DNA of 30,594 nt from Corynebacterium sp. GTDB lineage: Bacteria; Actinomycetota; Actinomycetes; Mycobacteriales; Mycobacteriaceae. Location of the stretch: the NCBI RefSeq assembly GCF_022712275.1, contig NZ_JALAGU010000005.1, positions 1-30,594 on the forward strand, given 5' to 3'. Positions 1 through 7,043 of the stretch are shown one piece after another. Every line of letters starts with the position of its first letter. Within the stretch, counting starts at the first letter, position 1. The notes below the pieces were generated by a model. It worked only from the letters and a program-made list of their open reading frames with translations. It did not search any database and was not told the origin of the DNA. The position numbers and the translations under genes were made by a program.

Positions 1-33
1 CCCCGGTCCCTGTCCGTCTCCCGTGCGGCCCGG

Positions 34-1038
34 TCATCCCTTGCGGCCCTTCCTCTGCGGTCGGAGGGCAACAACTCCTGCGGCGACAGTCACGATAGCA
101 CCGATCACCACACAGACAAGAGACCAGGTGCGTACAGGCCTGTCCTCCCCGACCTCGACGGCCTGGGACAGCAGGGCACCGCGCTCCTCTTCCGGGGTCT
201 CCCCGTGCAGGTCAAGCAGCAGTCCGGTCTCCGTACCGTCATCGGCCGCGTAGTAGTCGTGAAGATCCTCGCGAACCGAGACGATCATGCCGCTCGAGGG
301 TTCCACGGCGATCTCCCGGGTGCCACTGCGGTGCAGGGTCGAGACCGTGGACGTCCCCGGCTCCCCGTCCTCTCCCGCGGTCGTGACATTCTGCGTCAGC
401 CTGATGTGGTTCGGGTTGCCCTCCATCACCGGTTCGGCGTCCATCTCCTGGCGGAAGACGTAGACCTCGTGACCGTCGATCTCCTCTGCCCGGTCGAAGG
501 ACGCCGGCAGGGCGCGGCGCAGCAGCGTATCGAAGAACGGGTACTCGGACTGTTCCGTGTGGTGCGGGAACTTCAGCCACTGGCCGTCAACCGTGGCTTC
601 CCCGGCCGGCGTCCCCAGCGTGTCGGCGACCTTGACGTCACCGGTGGCCGCACCGGAGAAGCGGTCCACACGCATCGTCCACACCTCGGCGTCCAGCAGG
701 CCGACCTGGTCGCCGAGGGACTCCGCCATGTCGTCGCGCATCGTCGTGACACCCACGGTCGCCGCCGCCTCGTTGTCGTCGGCAGGATCCCCCAGGGTGA
801 CCGCGACGTTCCGCGACACCGGCCCGGTGATGACATCCGGGTCGTTCTCCCCCGCGGTCGCCAGGTAGGCCTTGCCGATCGTCGCCTCGGGATCGGACAC
901 GGTCAACTGCGTGTCCCCCAGGTCCAGCGGCACCGGACGGTCGGCGTCCACCAGGCGGGGCAGGATGAGCCCGACCCCCAGGAGGATGCACCCGAGACCC
1001 AGGGCGAGGACGGAGAGGATGCGAGACTTCGGAAGCAT
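34..1038 (-). CDS. DUF3068 (PorA-family) membrane-anchored protein
   Basis: A 334-residue protein of the actinobacterial DUF3068 family, whose molecular role I cannot state from sequence. A hydrophobic segment at about residues 7-28 is followed by a large extracytoplasmic domain rich in Asp, Glu, Thr and Val. A second membrane segment lies at about residues 306-325, with a short basic tail. This gives an N-in, C-in topology with the domain outside the membrane. The frame is open further upstream into rplL, but I chose ATG 1038 because a TACGAT hexamer ends exactly 7 bases before it, as in many leaderless genes here. ATG 1047 is an alternative start and would add three residues. The gene follows rplL on the same strand, separated by a hairpin, and carries its own promoter-like sequence overlapped by a perfect palindrome. 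Family assignment is by overall architecture. Confidence 0.75.
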   Translation of the reverse strand: MLPKSRILSVLALGLGCILLGVGLILPRLVDADRPVPLDLGDTQLTVSDPEATIGKAYLATAGENDPDVITGPVSRNVAVTLGDPADDNEAAATVGVTTMRDDMAESLGDQVGLLDAEVWTMRVDRFSGAATGDVKVADTLGTPAGEATVDGQWLKFPHHTEQSEYPFFDTLLRRALPASFDRAEEIDGHEVYVFRQEMDAEPVMEGNPNHIRLTQNVTTAGEDGEPGTSTVSTLHRSGTREIAVEPSSGMIVSVREDLHDYYAADDGTETGLLLDLHGETPEEERGALLSQAVEVGEDRPVRTWSLVCVVIGAIVTVAAGVVALRPQRKGRKG

Positions 1039-1045
1039 GCGGACC

Positions 1046-1068
1046 ATCGTATAGGTGGTGCCTATACG
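1046..1068 (-). promoter_or_regulatory. -10 box of the DUF3068 gene overlapped by a perfect palindrome
   Basis: Arms CGTATAGG (1048-1055) and CCTATACG (1061-1068) are perfect inverted repeats around 5 bases. They overlap a minus-strand TACGAT hexamer (1051-1046) placed 7 bases before ATG 1038. A repressor bound here would cover the promoter. The regulator is not identifiable from the sequence. Confidence 0.5.
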
Positions 1069-1071
1069 GAC

Positions 1072-1108
1072 GACCCCCGCCCTGCACACGTGGTGCAGAC
1101 CGGGGGTC
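1072..1108 (-). terminator. Hairpin downstream of rplL
   Basis: Outer arms GACCCCCG (1072-1079) and CGGGGGTC (1101-1108) enclose inner arms CTGCAC (1082-1087) and GTGCAG (1093-1098). It lies about 50 bases after the rplL stop codon. There is no T-run on the minus strand, so this may be a processing or mRNA 3'-end-stabilising structure rather than a classical terminator. Confidence 0.5.
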
Positions 1109-1156
1109 GCGGTGCTCCCTGACGGGAGCGGGCTCTGTAGGGAGCGCAGATTCCTC

Positions 1157-1540
1157 TTACTTGAGGGAGATCTTGGCGCCGGCCTCTTCGAGCTTGGCCT
1201 TGGCAGCCTCGGCGTCGTCCTTGGAAGCACCCTCGAGGATGGCCTTCGGAGCGGCCTCGACCAGCTCCTTGGCCTCCTTCAGGCCCAGACCGGAGACGAT
1301 CTCGCGGACGACCTTGATGACGCCGATCTTCTTGGCGCCGGCGTCCTCGAGCACGACGTCGAACTCGTCCTTCTCTTCCTCAGCGGCACCGGCGGCCGGG
1401 GCACCGGCAGCGGCGACGGCGACCGGAGCGGCAGCGGTGACGTCGAAGGTGTCCTCGAAGAGCTTGACGAACTCAGAGAGCTCGATGAGGGTCATTTCCT
1501 TGAAAGCTTCGAGGAGCTCGTCGTTGGTGAACTTAGCCAT
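1157..1540 (-). CDS. rplL: 50S ribosomal protein L7/L12
   Basis: A 127-residue L7/L12 stalk protein that recruits and activates translational GTPases on the ribosome. The N-terminal dimerisation part (about residues 1-35) is followed by an Ala/Gly/Pro-rich hinge at about 36-55. The C-terminal domain follows, with the usual EKDEFDVVL and KEAKELVE segments. Length and order are normal for the family. The ATG start has a clear AAGGAAG ribosome binding site. It is the second gene of the rplJ-rplL pair, starting 81 bases after the rplJ stop. rpoB, often the next gene, is not seen before the window edge. Confidence 0.98.
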   Translation of the reverse strand: MAKFTNDELLEAFKEMTLIELSEFVKLFEDTFDVTAAAPVAVAAAGAPAAGAAEEEKDEFDVVLEDAGAKKIGVIKVVREIVSGLGLKEAKELVEAAPKAILEGASKDDAEAAKAKLEEAGAKISLK

Positions 1541-1564
1541 GGTGGCTTCCTTTCGTTCATGCGC

Positions 1565-1580
1565 CCCACCGTAGGGTGGG
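1565..1580 (-). other. Intergenic hairpin between rplJ and rplL
   Basis: CCCACC (1565-1570) and GGTGGG (1575-1580) form a 6-bp stem with a GTAG loop in the 81-base rplJ-rplL spacer. It has no T-tract, so it looks like an mRNA processing or stability element. L7/L12 is needed in several copies per L10, so partial uncoupling here would make sense. This role is inference. Confidence 0.4.
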
Positions 1581-1621
1581 ACAGGGGTATACAGAGTGTG
1601 TGTTCCGCAGAGGGAAACCGC

Positions 1622-2140
1622 TTACGCGGCGTCCTTCTTGTCCTGGAGCGCAACGGCGAGCCGTGCGACCTGGGAAGCCGGGGCGTTGAACAGACCGGCG
1701 GCCTTGGTCGGCAGGCCCTTGAGGGCGCCGGCCAGCTTGGCCAGGGTGGTCTCGCGGTTGTCCAGCTCGGCGATTGCCTGAACCTGTGCGGCGTCGAGGA
1801 TGTTGCCATCCATGTTGCCGCCCTTGATCACGAGGAGCTTGTGCTCGCCGGAGAAGGTCTTGAGGGCCTTCGCCGCGTCGACAGCCTCGCCGCGAACGAA
1901 CGCGACAGCGGTCGGACCGGTCAGCTGAGCATCATCGAGCTCCACACCGGCCTGCTTGGCGGCCAGCTTGATCATGGTGTTCTTGGCGACGGAGTAGGTC
2001 ACGTCGGCACCGAGGGCCTTGCGCAGCTCAGTGGTCTCGGCGACGGTCAGGCCGCGGTACTCGGTGAGGATCGCGGCGGACGCGTCCTCGAAACGGGCGG
2101 TGAGCTCCGCGACGGATGCGGTGTTCTTCGGGTTTGCCAT
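1622..2140 (-). CDS. rplJ: 50S ribosomal protein L10
   Basis: A 172-residue L10 protein, which forms the base of the ribosomal stalk and carries L7/L12 dimers on its C-terminal helix. Typical segments are the ILTEYRGLTV motif near residues 24-33, a VAKNTMIKLA segment near 50-60, and a C-terminal tail ending in DKKDAA. The open frame runs upstream to 2320, but ATG 2140 follows a strong GAAGGAGG ribosome binding site and matches normal family length. The extension would only translate the leader. The gene is preceded by a long structured leader and a promoter near 2426-2455. L10 with L7/L12 commonly represses its own mRNA through such a leader. Confidence 0.97.
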   Translation of the reverse strand: MANPKNTASVAELTARFEDASAAILTEYRGLTVAETTELRKALGADVTYSVAKNTMIKLAAKQAGVELDDAQLTGPTAVAFVRGEAVDAAKALKTFSGEHKLLVIKGGNMDGNILDAAQVQAIAELDNRETTLAKLAGALKGLPTKAAGLFNAPASQVARLAVALQDKKDAA

Positions 2141-2419
2141 ACTCTCGCCTCCTTCCTGATGTCTGTCAGTGTCATGACCGCCGGGCCACCGGACGACGAC
2201 ACGCCCCGTGCCGCAGGGGCACGGGGCGTGTCGGAGCTTCGCCATCCCGGAGGGTGGGAGCTGCATGTCCTCGTGTTTCTCCTGCGCGGGCCGCCATCGT
2301 CTTCGATGGTCCTTCGCCACATCCTGTCGGGGAATCCCTGGGGACTCAGGAAAGATGCAGTGACCGACGGTCTTCGGTGAAACTTGAACGTCCGCGGGTG
2401 ACCCGCGGTCAAACTTCGT
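2141..2419 (-). ncRNA. Probable L10 leader (autoregulatory 5' UTR of rplJ-rplL)
   Basis: About 280 untranslated bases separate the inferred rplJ promoter from its ATG. From the 5' side the RNA could form three hairpins. The first has arms 2392-2399/2401-2408 (CCGCGGGT/ACCCGCGG). The second is a 6-bp hairpin with a four-base loop at 2294-2309. The third is a perfect 15-bp stem, arms 2198-2212/2218-2232, ending about 57 bases before the ATG. A GAAGACCGTCGGTC stretch near 2365-2380 resembles the conserved binding-site region I recall for L10 leaders. Position and structure support the call, but no covariance model was run. Confidence 0.55.
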
Positions 2420-2425
2420 GGATGA

Positions 2426-2455
2426 ACTCTAGACGACCGGCGGCCGCACCACCAA
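2426..2455 (-). promoter_or_regulatory. Promoter of rplJ-rplL
   Basis: On the minus strand TTGGTG (-35) and TAGAGT (-10) are separated by 18 bases, giving a transcription start near 2419. It lies back to back with the lipase promoter-like box. Confidence 0.55.
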
Positions 2456-2492
2456 ATCGTCGGATTCAGGGACGTTCGCGCCGCCGGACAGA

Positions 2493-2498
2493 TATCGT
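2493..2498 (+). promoter_or_regulatory. -10 box of the lipase gene (leaderless)
   Basis: TATCGT ends 7 bases before ATG 2506, so transcription would begin at or next to the start codon. No ribosome binding site is present. Confidence 0.5.
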
Positions 2499-2505
2499 CT
2501 GAGAA

Positions 2506-3453
2506 ATGAACACTCGGCTCGTCACAGACCACACGCCACGTGCCTTCACCCCGGCGTTCCTCTACTCCCAGCGCCATCCCCGCCGAATGCCCGACGGGGT
2601 CAATGACTGGGACACTCCCCTGGCGGAGTCCGGTCCCGGATCCGTCCCCGTGGTCCTCATCCATGGCACATGGATGAACAGCTACTGCACCTGGTCGCTC
2701 ATCGCCCCCACCCTGGTGGACGCCGGCTACCGGGTCTTCGCGGTCAACTACGGACAGGATCCGTCGTGCTTCCTCGGTCGCCGCCGTGCCTGTTTCGGCA
2801 ACGCCGGACTGCTGGACGCCCAGCCCGAGGTCGCGGCCTTCATCGACAAGGTCCTGGAGCACACCGGAGCCGCCGCTGTGGATCTCATCGGACACTCCCA
2901 GGGTGTCGCCCAGGCCCGGCTGTATCTCAGTGACTCGGGCGGAGCAGGTGACCCGGCCGCCGGCATCGCCCCGAAGGTTCACAGGGTGATCGGTTTCGCC
3001 GGTTCGAACCACGGGACCACGATGAGCGGGCTGGGGTCCCTGGGCCGTTGGAGCAAGAACCGCGGTCTCTACGGTCCGCTGCGCTCCCTCCTCGGGCGGT
3101 GCGCGGAGGACCAGATGCCGGGGTCAGCGGCCATGGCCCACATCAACCTGCACGGGGACACCGTGCCGGGCGTCGACTACACCATGCTGTGCAGCCGATA
3201 CGACGAGATCGTCACCCCCTGGCGGACCCAGTTCCTGGAGGAGGGTGAGGGCGCGACGGTGCGCAATCTGCAGGTGCAGGACCACGGCAACGGCAGGGAC
3301 ATCAGTGACCACGTCTCGCTGCTCTACTCTCCTCGCGCGATCGACCTCATGCTCGAGGCTCTCGACCACGGTCCGGACGGTGACTACCGGGCGAACCACC
3401 CGCACGTGACCGGCCGGGTCCTCCCCTTCTGGGGGAAGATCGGCAAGAAGTAG
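2506..3453 (+). CDS. Alpha/beta-hydrolase lipase/esterase
   Basis: A 315-residue alpha/beta hydrolase resembling actinobacterial triacylglycerol lipases. The oxyanion-hole strand VVLIHGTW covers residues 49-56, and the nucleophile elbow GHSQG puts Ser at 131. The likely acid is Asp233 in RYDEIVTP, and the likely catalytic His is 269 in SDHVSLLY. It probably hydrolyses acyl esters, but the substrate cannot be read from sequence. No signal peptide or lipobox is visible, so as annotated it would be cytoplasmic, although relatives are often secreted. The ATG has no ribosome binding site but has TATCGT 7 bases upstream. The gene interrupts the ribosomal-protein block, convergent with rplA and divergent from rplJ. 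Confidence 0.88.
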   Translation: MNTRLVTDHTPRAFTPAFLYSQRHPRRMPDGVNDWDTPLAESGPGSVPVVLIHGTWMNSYCTWSLIAPTLVDAGYRVFAVNYGQDPSCFLGRRRACFGNAGLLDAQPEVAAFIDKVLEHTGAAAVDLIGHSQGVAQARLYLSDSGGAGDPAAGIAPKVHRVIGFAGSNHGTTMSGLGSLGRWSKNRGLYGPLRSLLGRCAEDQMPGSAAMAHINLHGDTVPGVDYTMLCSRYDEIVTPWRTQFLEEGEGATVRNLQVQDHGNGRDISDHVSLLYSPRAIDLMLEALDHGPDGDYRANHPHVTGRVLPFWGKIGKK

Positions 3454-3476
3454 GCCGCACTGTGTCCCGGGTCGGC

Positions 3477-3528
3477 TACAGCAGAACCCCCGCCGCCGTG
3501 GATGCACGGTGACGGGGGTTCAGCTGTA
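3477..3528. terminator. Bidirectional terminator between lipase and rplA
   Basis: A 16-position stem with one A-A mismatch joins TACAGC-A-GAACCCCCG (3477-3492) to CGGGGGTTC-A-GCTGTA (3513-3528). It sits between convergent genes, 24 bases after the lipase stop and 49 bases after the rplA stop. Confidence 0.7.
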
Positions 3529-3576
3529 TCCGGCGCAATCCGCCTGACGGGGAAAGACGCGGGGACGCCGCGGAAA

Positions 3577-4281
3577 CTACGCGGTGTAGTCCTTGACCAC
3601 GGACGGGTCGACCGGGATGCCCGGGCCCGAGGTGGTGGAGATGGTGACCTTCTTGAGGTAGATGCCCTTGGCCGCGGACGGCTTCTGGCGCTGCAGCTCG
3701 TCGATCAGGGCGCCGTAGTTCTCGGCGAGAGCCTGCTCGGTGAAGGAGGCCTTACCGATGACGGCGTGCAGGTTGGAGGCCTTGTCGACGCGGAAGGAGA
3801 TCTTACCGCCCTTGATCTCCTGGACAGCCTTGGCGACGTCGGTGGTGACGGTGCCGGTCTTCGGGTTCGGCATCAGACCACGCGGGCCGAGGACGCGGGC
3901 GACGCGGCCGACCTTGGCCATCTGGTCCGGGGTGGCGATCGCGGCATCGAAATCGGTCCAGCCGCCCTGGATCTTCTCGATCAGCTCGGCGGTGCCGACA
4001 GCCTCAGCGCCGGCCTCTTCGGCGGCGGTGGCGTTCGGGCCCTCGGCGAAGACGATGACGCGGACGTTCTTACCGGTGCCGTTGGGCAGGGAGACGGTGC
4101 CGCGGACCAGCTGGTCAGCCTTGCGGGGGTCGACGCCCAGGCGGACGGCGACGTCGACGGTGGCGTCGAAGTTCTTGGAGGAGGTCTCCTTGGCCAGCTT
4201 GGTGGCCTCGAGCGGACGGTAGATACGACCGGCGTCGATCTTCTCTGCGGCGGCCTTGAAAGCCTTGGACTTGGTGCTCAT
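3577..4281 (-). CDS. rplA: 50S ribosomal protein L1
   Basis: A 234-residue L1 protein that binds 23S rRNA at the L1 stalk and helps release deacylated tRNA. It starts with MSTKSKAFKAA and contains the conserved LGPRGLMPNPKTGTV segment near residues 130-145. A typical GKISFRVDKASNLHAVIGK segment follows. Length is normal for the family. The ATG has only a weak GGAA upstream, so translation may depend on the preceding rplK. The two genes are 129 bases apart on the same strand. In many bacteria L1 also represses the L11-L1 mRNA. Confidence 0.97.
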   Translation of the reverse strand: MSTKSKAFKAAAEKIDAGRIYRPLEATKLAKETSSKNFDATVDVAVRLGVDPRKADQLVRGTVSLPNGTGKNVRVIVFAEGPNATAAEEAGAEAVGTAELIEKIQGGWTDFDAAIATPDQMAKVGRVARVLGPRGLMPNPKTGTVTTDVAKAVQEIKGGKISFRVDKASNLHAVIGKASFTEQALAENYGALIDELQRQKPSAAKGIYLKKVTISTTSGPGIPVDPSVVKDYTA

Positions 4282-4357
4282 TGGGGTTCCAATCAGTGGA
4301 ATCGGACTGTGGTGCGGGCCGAAGCGGGCCCTGCCACGGTATGTAGGGGTGGTGCAC

Positions 4358-4375
4358 GGCCGGAATGACCCGGCC
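4358..4375 (-). other. Hairpin in the rplK-rplA spacer
   Basis: GGCCGG (4358-4363) and CCGGCC (4370-4375) form a 6-bp stem with a six-base loop in the 129-base rplK-rplA gap. There is no T-tract. It may be a processing site or part of L1 feedback control, but this is only inference. Confidence 0.35.
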
Positions 4376-4410
4376 GGTCTAGCTCAGTGACCTGTGCTCA
4401 GGCCGGGCCG

Positions 4411-4851
4411 TTACGCCGGGGCGCCGGTGACGACGATGCCCATGGAACGGGCGGTGCCGGCGATGATGCGGGCGCCGTTCTCCAGGTCGTTGGCGTTGAT
4501 GTCCTCGAACTTGGTCTCGGCGATCTCCCGGCACTGGGCCCAGGTGACCTCACCGACCTTGTCGGTGTGGGGGACGCCGGAGCCCTTCTGGATACCGGCG
4601 GCCTTCAGCAGCAGCTTGGCTGCCGGCGGGGTCTTCAGCTTGAAGTCGAAGCTACGGTCCTCGTAGACGGTGATCTCGACCGGGATGACGTTGCCGCGCT
4701 GGGACTCGGTCGCCGCGTTGTAGGCCTTGCAGAACTCCATGATGTTGACGCCGTGCGCACCCAGCGCCGGGCCGACCGGCGGGGCCGGGTTAGCGGCGCC
4801 AGCCTGGATCTGGAGCTTGATGAGGCCGGTGACCTTCTTCTTCTTCGCCAT
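4411..4851 (-). CDS. rplK: 50S ribosomal protein L11
   Basis: A 146-residue L11 protein of the GTPase-associated centre, the site of thiostrepton action and of stringent-factor sensing. The N-terminal part carries the KLQIQAGAANPAPPVGPALG segment with the conserved proline run, followed by GVNIMEFCKAYN. The C-terminal rRNA-binding domain ends with ARSMGIVV. I chose ATG 4851 (MAKKKK), which has an AGAGG ribosome binding site. An in-frame start five codons upstream has no better signal. It is the first gene of the rplK-rplA pair and lies 164 bases downstream of nusG. Confidence 0.97.
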   Translation of the reverse strand: MAKKKKVTGLIKLQIQAGAANPAPPVGPALGAHGVNIMEFCKAYNAATESQRGNVIPVEITVYEDRSFDFKLKTPPAAKLLLKAAGIQKGSGVPHTDKVGEVTWAQCREIAETKFEDINANDLENGARIIAGTARSMGIVVTGAPA

Positions 4852-5015
4852 GTTGCACCTCTTCACGTGGTATCAGGCACCCTCGGCTCCCCCGTGGCGA
4901 CAGGGGAACGGCCTGACCGGATGCCGGACTGGTTACCGGCCACCGGGTGGAATGTATGTACTGCTGCCCGACGGAGAATCCTGGTGGACGAATCCTACGG
5001 GCAACCGGAGAGAGC

Positions 5016-5846
5016 TTAGTTGAGCTTCTCGACCTGGTCAAACTCCAGCTCGACCGGGGTCTCGCGGCCGAAGATGGAGACCAGGGCCTTGAGCTTGCTG
5101 TTCGCGGCGTCGATCTCTGAGATGGTCGCGGAGACCGAGGCGAACGGACCGGAGAGGACGGTGACGGACTCGCCGACCTCGTAGTCGACCTCGACCTGGT
5201 TGGCGGTCGGGGTCGGTGCCATGGCCACACCGGTGGCGGAGACGTCGACACCGGACGCGGAATCGGCACCCTCGGCGTCCTCCGGGACGGTGGCGGTCTC
5301 CGGCGGAAGCAGGAACTTGGCGACCTCGCGGATCTTCACCGGGGTCGGCTCGCCGGCGTTGCCGACGAAGGAGGTGACGCCCGGGGTGTCACGGATGACG
5401 GACCAGGACGGGTCGTCCAGCTCGACGCGGACCAGGACGTAGCCCGGCAGCAGCTTCTGCTTGACGATCTTCTTCTTGCCGTCCTTGACCTGGGTGACCT
5501 CTTCGATCGGGACGACGACCTCATGGATCTGCTGGTCCACACCGAGGGTCTGGGCGCGCATCTCCAGGTTGGTCTTCACCTTGTTCTCGTAGCCCGAGTA
5601 GCACTGGATGATGTACCAGCTGCCCGGCAGCTTCTTCAGGGCACGCATGAACTCGCGCAGGCGGGTCTTGTAGGCCTCGAGGGCCGCGTCCTCGGCGGAG
5701 ACCGGGGCCTCCTCGCCGTCGGACTCGCCGGCCTGGCCGGCCTGAGCCTGAAGGTCGGAGACCGACTGCTGGACGTCCTCCTGGGCGGCGGCGGCCAGAC
5801 CCTCGGCACTGAGCTTGTCGGCCTGGGCCTCGTTCTGCTCACTCAT
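5016..5846 (-). CDS. nusG: Transcription antitermination/pausing factor NusG
   Basis: A 276-residue NusG that binds RNA polymerase and links transcription to Rho or to the ribosome. An acidic, Ala/Gln-rich N-terminal extension covers about residues 1-55. The NGN domain spans about 75-180, starting at GSWYIIQCYSGYENKV. The KOW domain lies at 222-276, with GESVTVLSGPF. A low-complexity linker rich in Ala, Thr and Asp (about 181-220) separates them. The extension and linker make it longer than the roughly 180 residues of E. coli NusG, as is usual in actinobacteria. ATG 5846 follows AGGAT. A T-tailed terminator-like hairpin lies between secE and nusG. Confidence 0.97.
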   Translation of the reverse strand: MSEQNEAQADKLSAEGLAAAAQEDVQQSVSDLQAQAGQAGESDGEEAPVSAEDAALEAYKTRLREFMRALKKLPGSWYIIQCYSGYENKVKTNLEMRAQTLGVDQQIHEVVVPIEEVTQVKDGKKKIVKQKLLPGYVLVRVELDDPSWSVIRDTPGVTSFVGNAGEPTPVKIREVAKFLLPPETATVPEDAEGADSASGVDVSATGVAMAPTPTANQVEVDYEVGESVTVLSGPFASVSATISEIDAANSKLKALVSIFGRETPVELEFDQVEKLN

Positions 5847-5890
5847 CGGTGGATCCTTTCCAAGTCTGTGGCGGTGACGGGATGACACCC

Positions 5891-5906
5891 GGGCCGTTGT
5901 CGGCCC
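5891..5906 (-). other. Second hairpin in the nusG 5' region
   Basis: GGGCCG (5891-5896) and CGGCCC (5901-5906) form a 6-bp stem with a four-base loop. It lies between the T-tailed hairpin and the nusG start and could be part of a leader structure. Confidence 0.35.
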
Positions 5907-5913
5907 CCGCATG

Positions 5914-5945
5914 AAAAATCCGCCTCGCCGGTAGGGCGGAGGCGG
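5914..5945 (-). terminator. Intrinsic terminator between secE and nusG
   Basis: Arms CCGCCTC (5920-5926) and GAGGCGG (5939-5945) are followed on the minus strand by ATTTTT (complement of 5914-5918). This is the best classical stem plus T-tract in the ribosomal block. It lies 27 bases after the secE stop and 67 bases before nusG. Confidence 0.7.
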
Positions 5946-5972
5946 TCATGATCTGCTGCAATCTTACCACGG

Positions 5973-6287
5973 TCAGAAGCCGAAGATGAACTCCACGCCT
6001 TCGTGCGTGAGGAAGTCCACGGAGGCACAGAGAGCGACCATGATCACCAGGAAGATGATGGTGATGATGGTGGAGGAGACCATTTCGCGACCGGTCGGCC
6101 AGATGACCTTCTTCATCTCACGGCCGACGGAACCGGCGTAGGCGACGGGACCACGGGCCGGCTTGCGTCCGCCGTCATCGGTGACGCGGGTGGCCGCGAC
6201 CTTGGCGGTGGCGCCCTTCTCAGCGTTCTCGATCTGACGCTTGCCGGACGGCCGGAGTCGGTCGTTCGTGGTGTTCTCGTCGCTCAC
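5973..6287 (-). CDS. secE: Protein translocase subunit SecE
   Basis: A 104-residue SecE, the small subunit that clamps SecY in the Sec translocon. A hydrophilic N-terminal stretch (about 1-55) leads into the amphipathic signature REMKKVIWPTGREM at 57-69. A single membrane helix follows at about 71-93. One-helix SecE of this size is normal for actinobacteria. The start is GTG 6287, preceded by AAGGAG at good spacing. It lies between tRNA-Trp and nusG on the same strand, a common conserved order, and probably shares the promoter in front of tRNA-Trp. Confidence 0.96.
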   Translation of the reverse strand: MSDENTTNDRLRPSGKRQIENAEKGATAKVAATRVTDDGGRKPARGPVAYAGSVGREMKKVIWPTGREMVSSTIITIIFLVIMVALCASVDFLTHEGVEFIFGF

Positions 6288-6369
6288 GCGTGAAGCTCCT
6301 TCAACGTAGTAGTCCCCGGCCCAGGGTAACCGAATTCTGTTTTCGGTGCCCCCGGACCGGGGATCAGTG

Positions 6370-6442
<73 letters not shown>

Positions 6443-6482
6443 AAAAGGTGCGACCCACCGTCGCTGCGGTGAGCACTCGGGA

Positions 6483-6512
6483 AGTGTAGCAGTTCTGTCT
6501 GAGCGGCCACAA
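6483..6512 (-). promoter_or_regulatory. Promoter of tRNA-Trp and probably secE
   Basis: On the minus strand TTGTGG (-35) and TACACT (-10) are separated by 18 bases, giving a start near 6476, about 34 bases before the tRNA. Confidence 0.55.
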
Positions 6513-6563
6513 ATGAGGTGGACGGCCACGCGACCCCTCCCTCCGGGCAGTGGGCGGGACAGC

Positions 6564-6600
6564 GGAAGGGCCCGGCACCATGATGGTGCCGGGCCCTTCC
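6564..6600 (-). terminator. Very long hairpin after tRNA-Met
   Basis: Perfect 18-base inverted arms at 6564-6581 and 6583-6600 share one central base. It begins 3 bases after the encoded CCA of tRNA-Met. No T-run follows, but the position fits a transcription end for the tRNA-Thr/Met unit. Confidence 0.6.
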
Positions 6601-6603
6601 CGG

Positions 6604-6680
6604 TGGTAGCGATGCGGAGGATCGAACTCCGGACCTCACGATTATGAGTCGTGCGCTCTAACCATCTGAGCTACACCGCC
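6604..6680 (-). tRNA. tRNA-Met (CAT), elongator-like
   Basis: A 74-base cloverleaf (6607-6680) with CCA encoded next (6604-6606). Acceptor GGCGGTG pairs with CATCGCT through two G-T pairs, including the first position. Anticodon stem CACGA/TCGTG encloses CTCATAA. It has a paired acceptor end and lacks the three G-C pairs of initiator anticodon stems, so elongator is more likely than initiator. Confidence 0.93.
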
Positions 6681-6712
6681 ACTGTCACTCGCGGTCATCG
6701 CAAAATGACTGG

Positions 6713-6785
6713 AGCCCCCTGACAGAATCGAACTGTCGACCTTTTCCTTACCATGGAAACGCTCTGCCGACTGAGCTAAGGGGGC
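6713..6785 (-). tRNA. tRNA-Thr (GGT)
   Basis: A 73-base cloverleaf on the minus strand. Acceptor GCCCCCT pairs with AGGGGGC, with discriminator T. Anticodon stem TTTCC/GGAAA encloses ATGGTAA, anticodon GGT. It lies 32 bases upstream of tRNA-Met and is probably cotranscribed with it. Confidence 0.97.
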
Positions 6786-6833
6786 ACGCTCTGCAACTCC
6801 CGGCGCCTGCGCCGTTCGTCTGAAGCCTGGGAT

Positions 6834-6863
6834 AGCATAACCAGTGACCCCACACCGGAACAA
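6834..6863 (-). promoter_or_regulatory. Possible promoter of tRNA-Thr/tRNA-Met
   Basis: On the minus strand TTGTTC and TATGCT are 18 bases apart, about 49 bases before tRNA-Thr. Confidence 0.4.
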
Positions 6864-7043
6864 ATCATCAGGTCACGGCGCGAATCGAGGAGTTGCTGCG
6901 CGTACGGTCAGCCCCATTCACCGCGTCCGATGCGGCACCCCGGAACGCACCGCGCACATTGTGGGGGAGCCAGGCGATGTCGGCATCACGCAGCCGGAGG
7001 TGGCTCCGCCCCTCTCCCCACCGACCTCAGACTGCGCGATGCG

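Noticed and set aside
2141..2320. Upstream extension of L10 by 60 residues
   Set aside because: It would translate the structured leader and exceed family length. ATG 2140 has a strong ribosome binding site.
4953..4963. Possible -10 box (TACATACAT on the minus strand) upstream of rplK
   Set aside because: No matching -35 at a good distance. A promoter is likely in this 164-base gap, but I could not place it with confidence.
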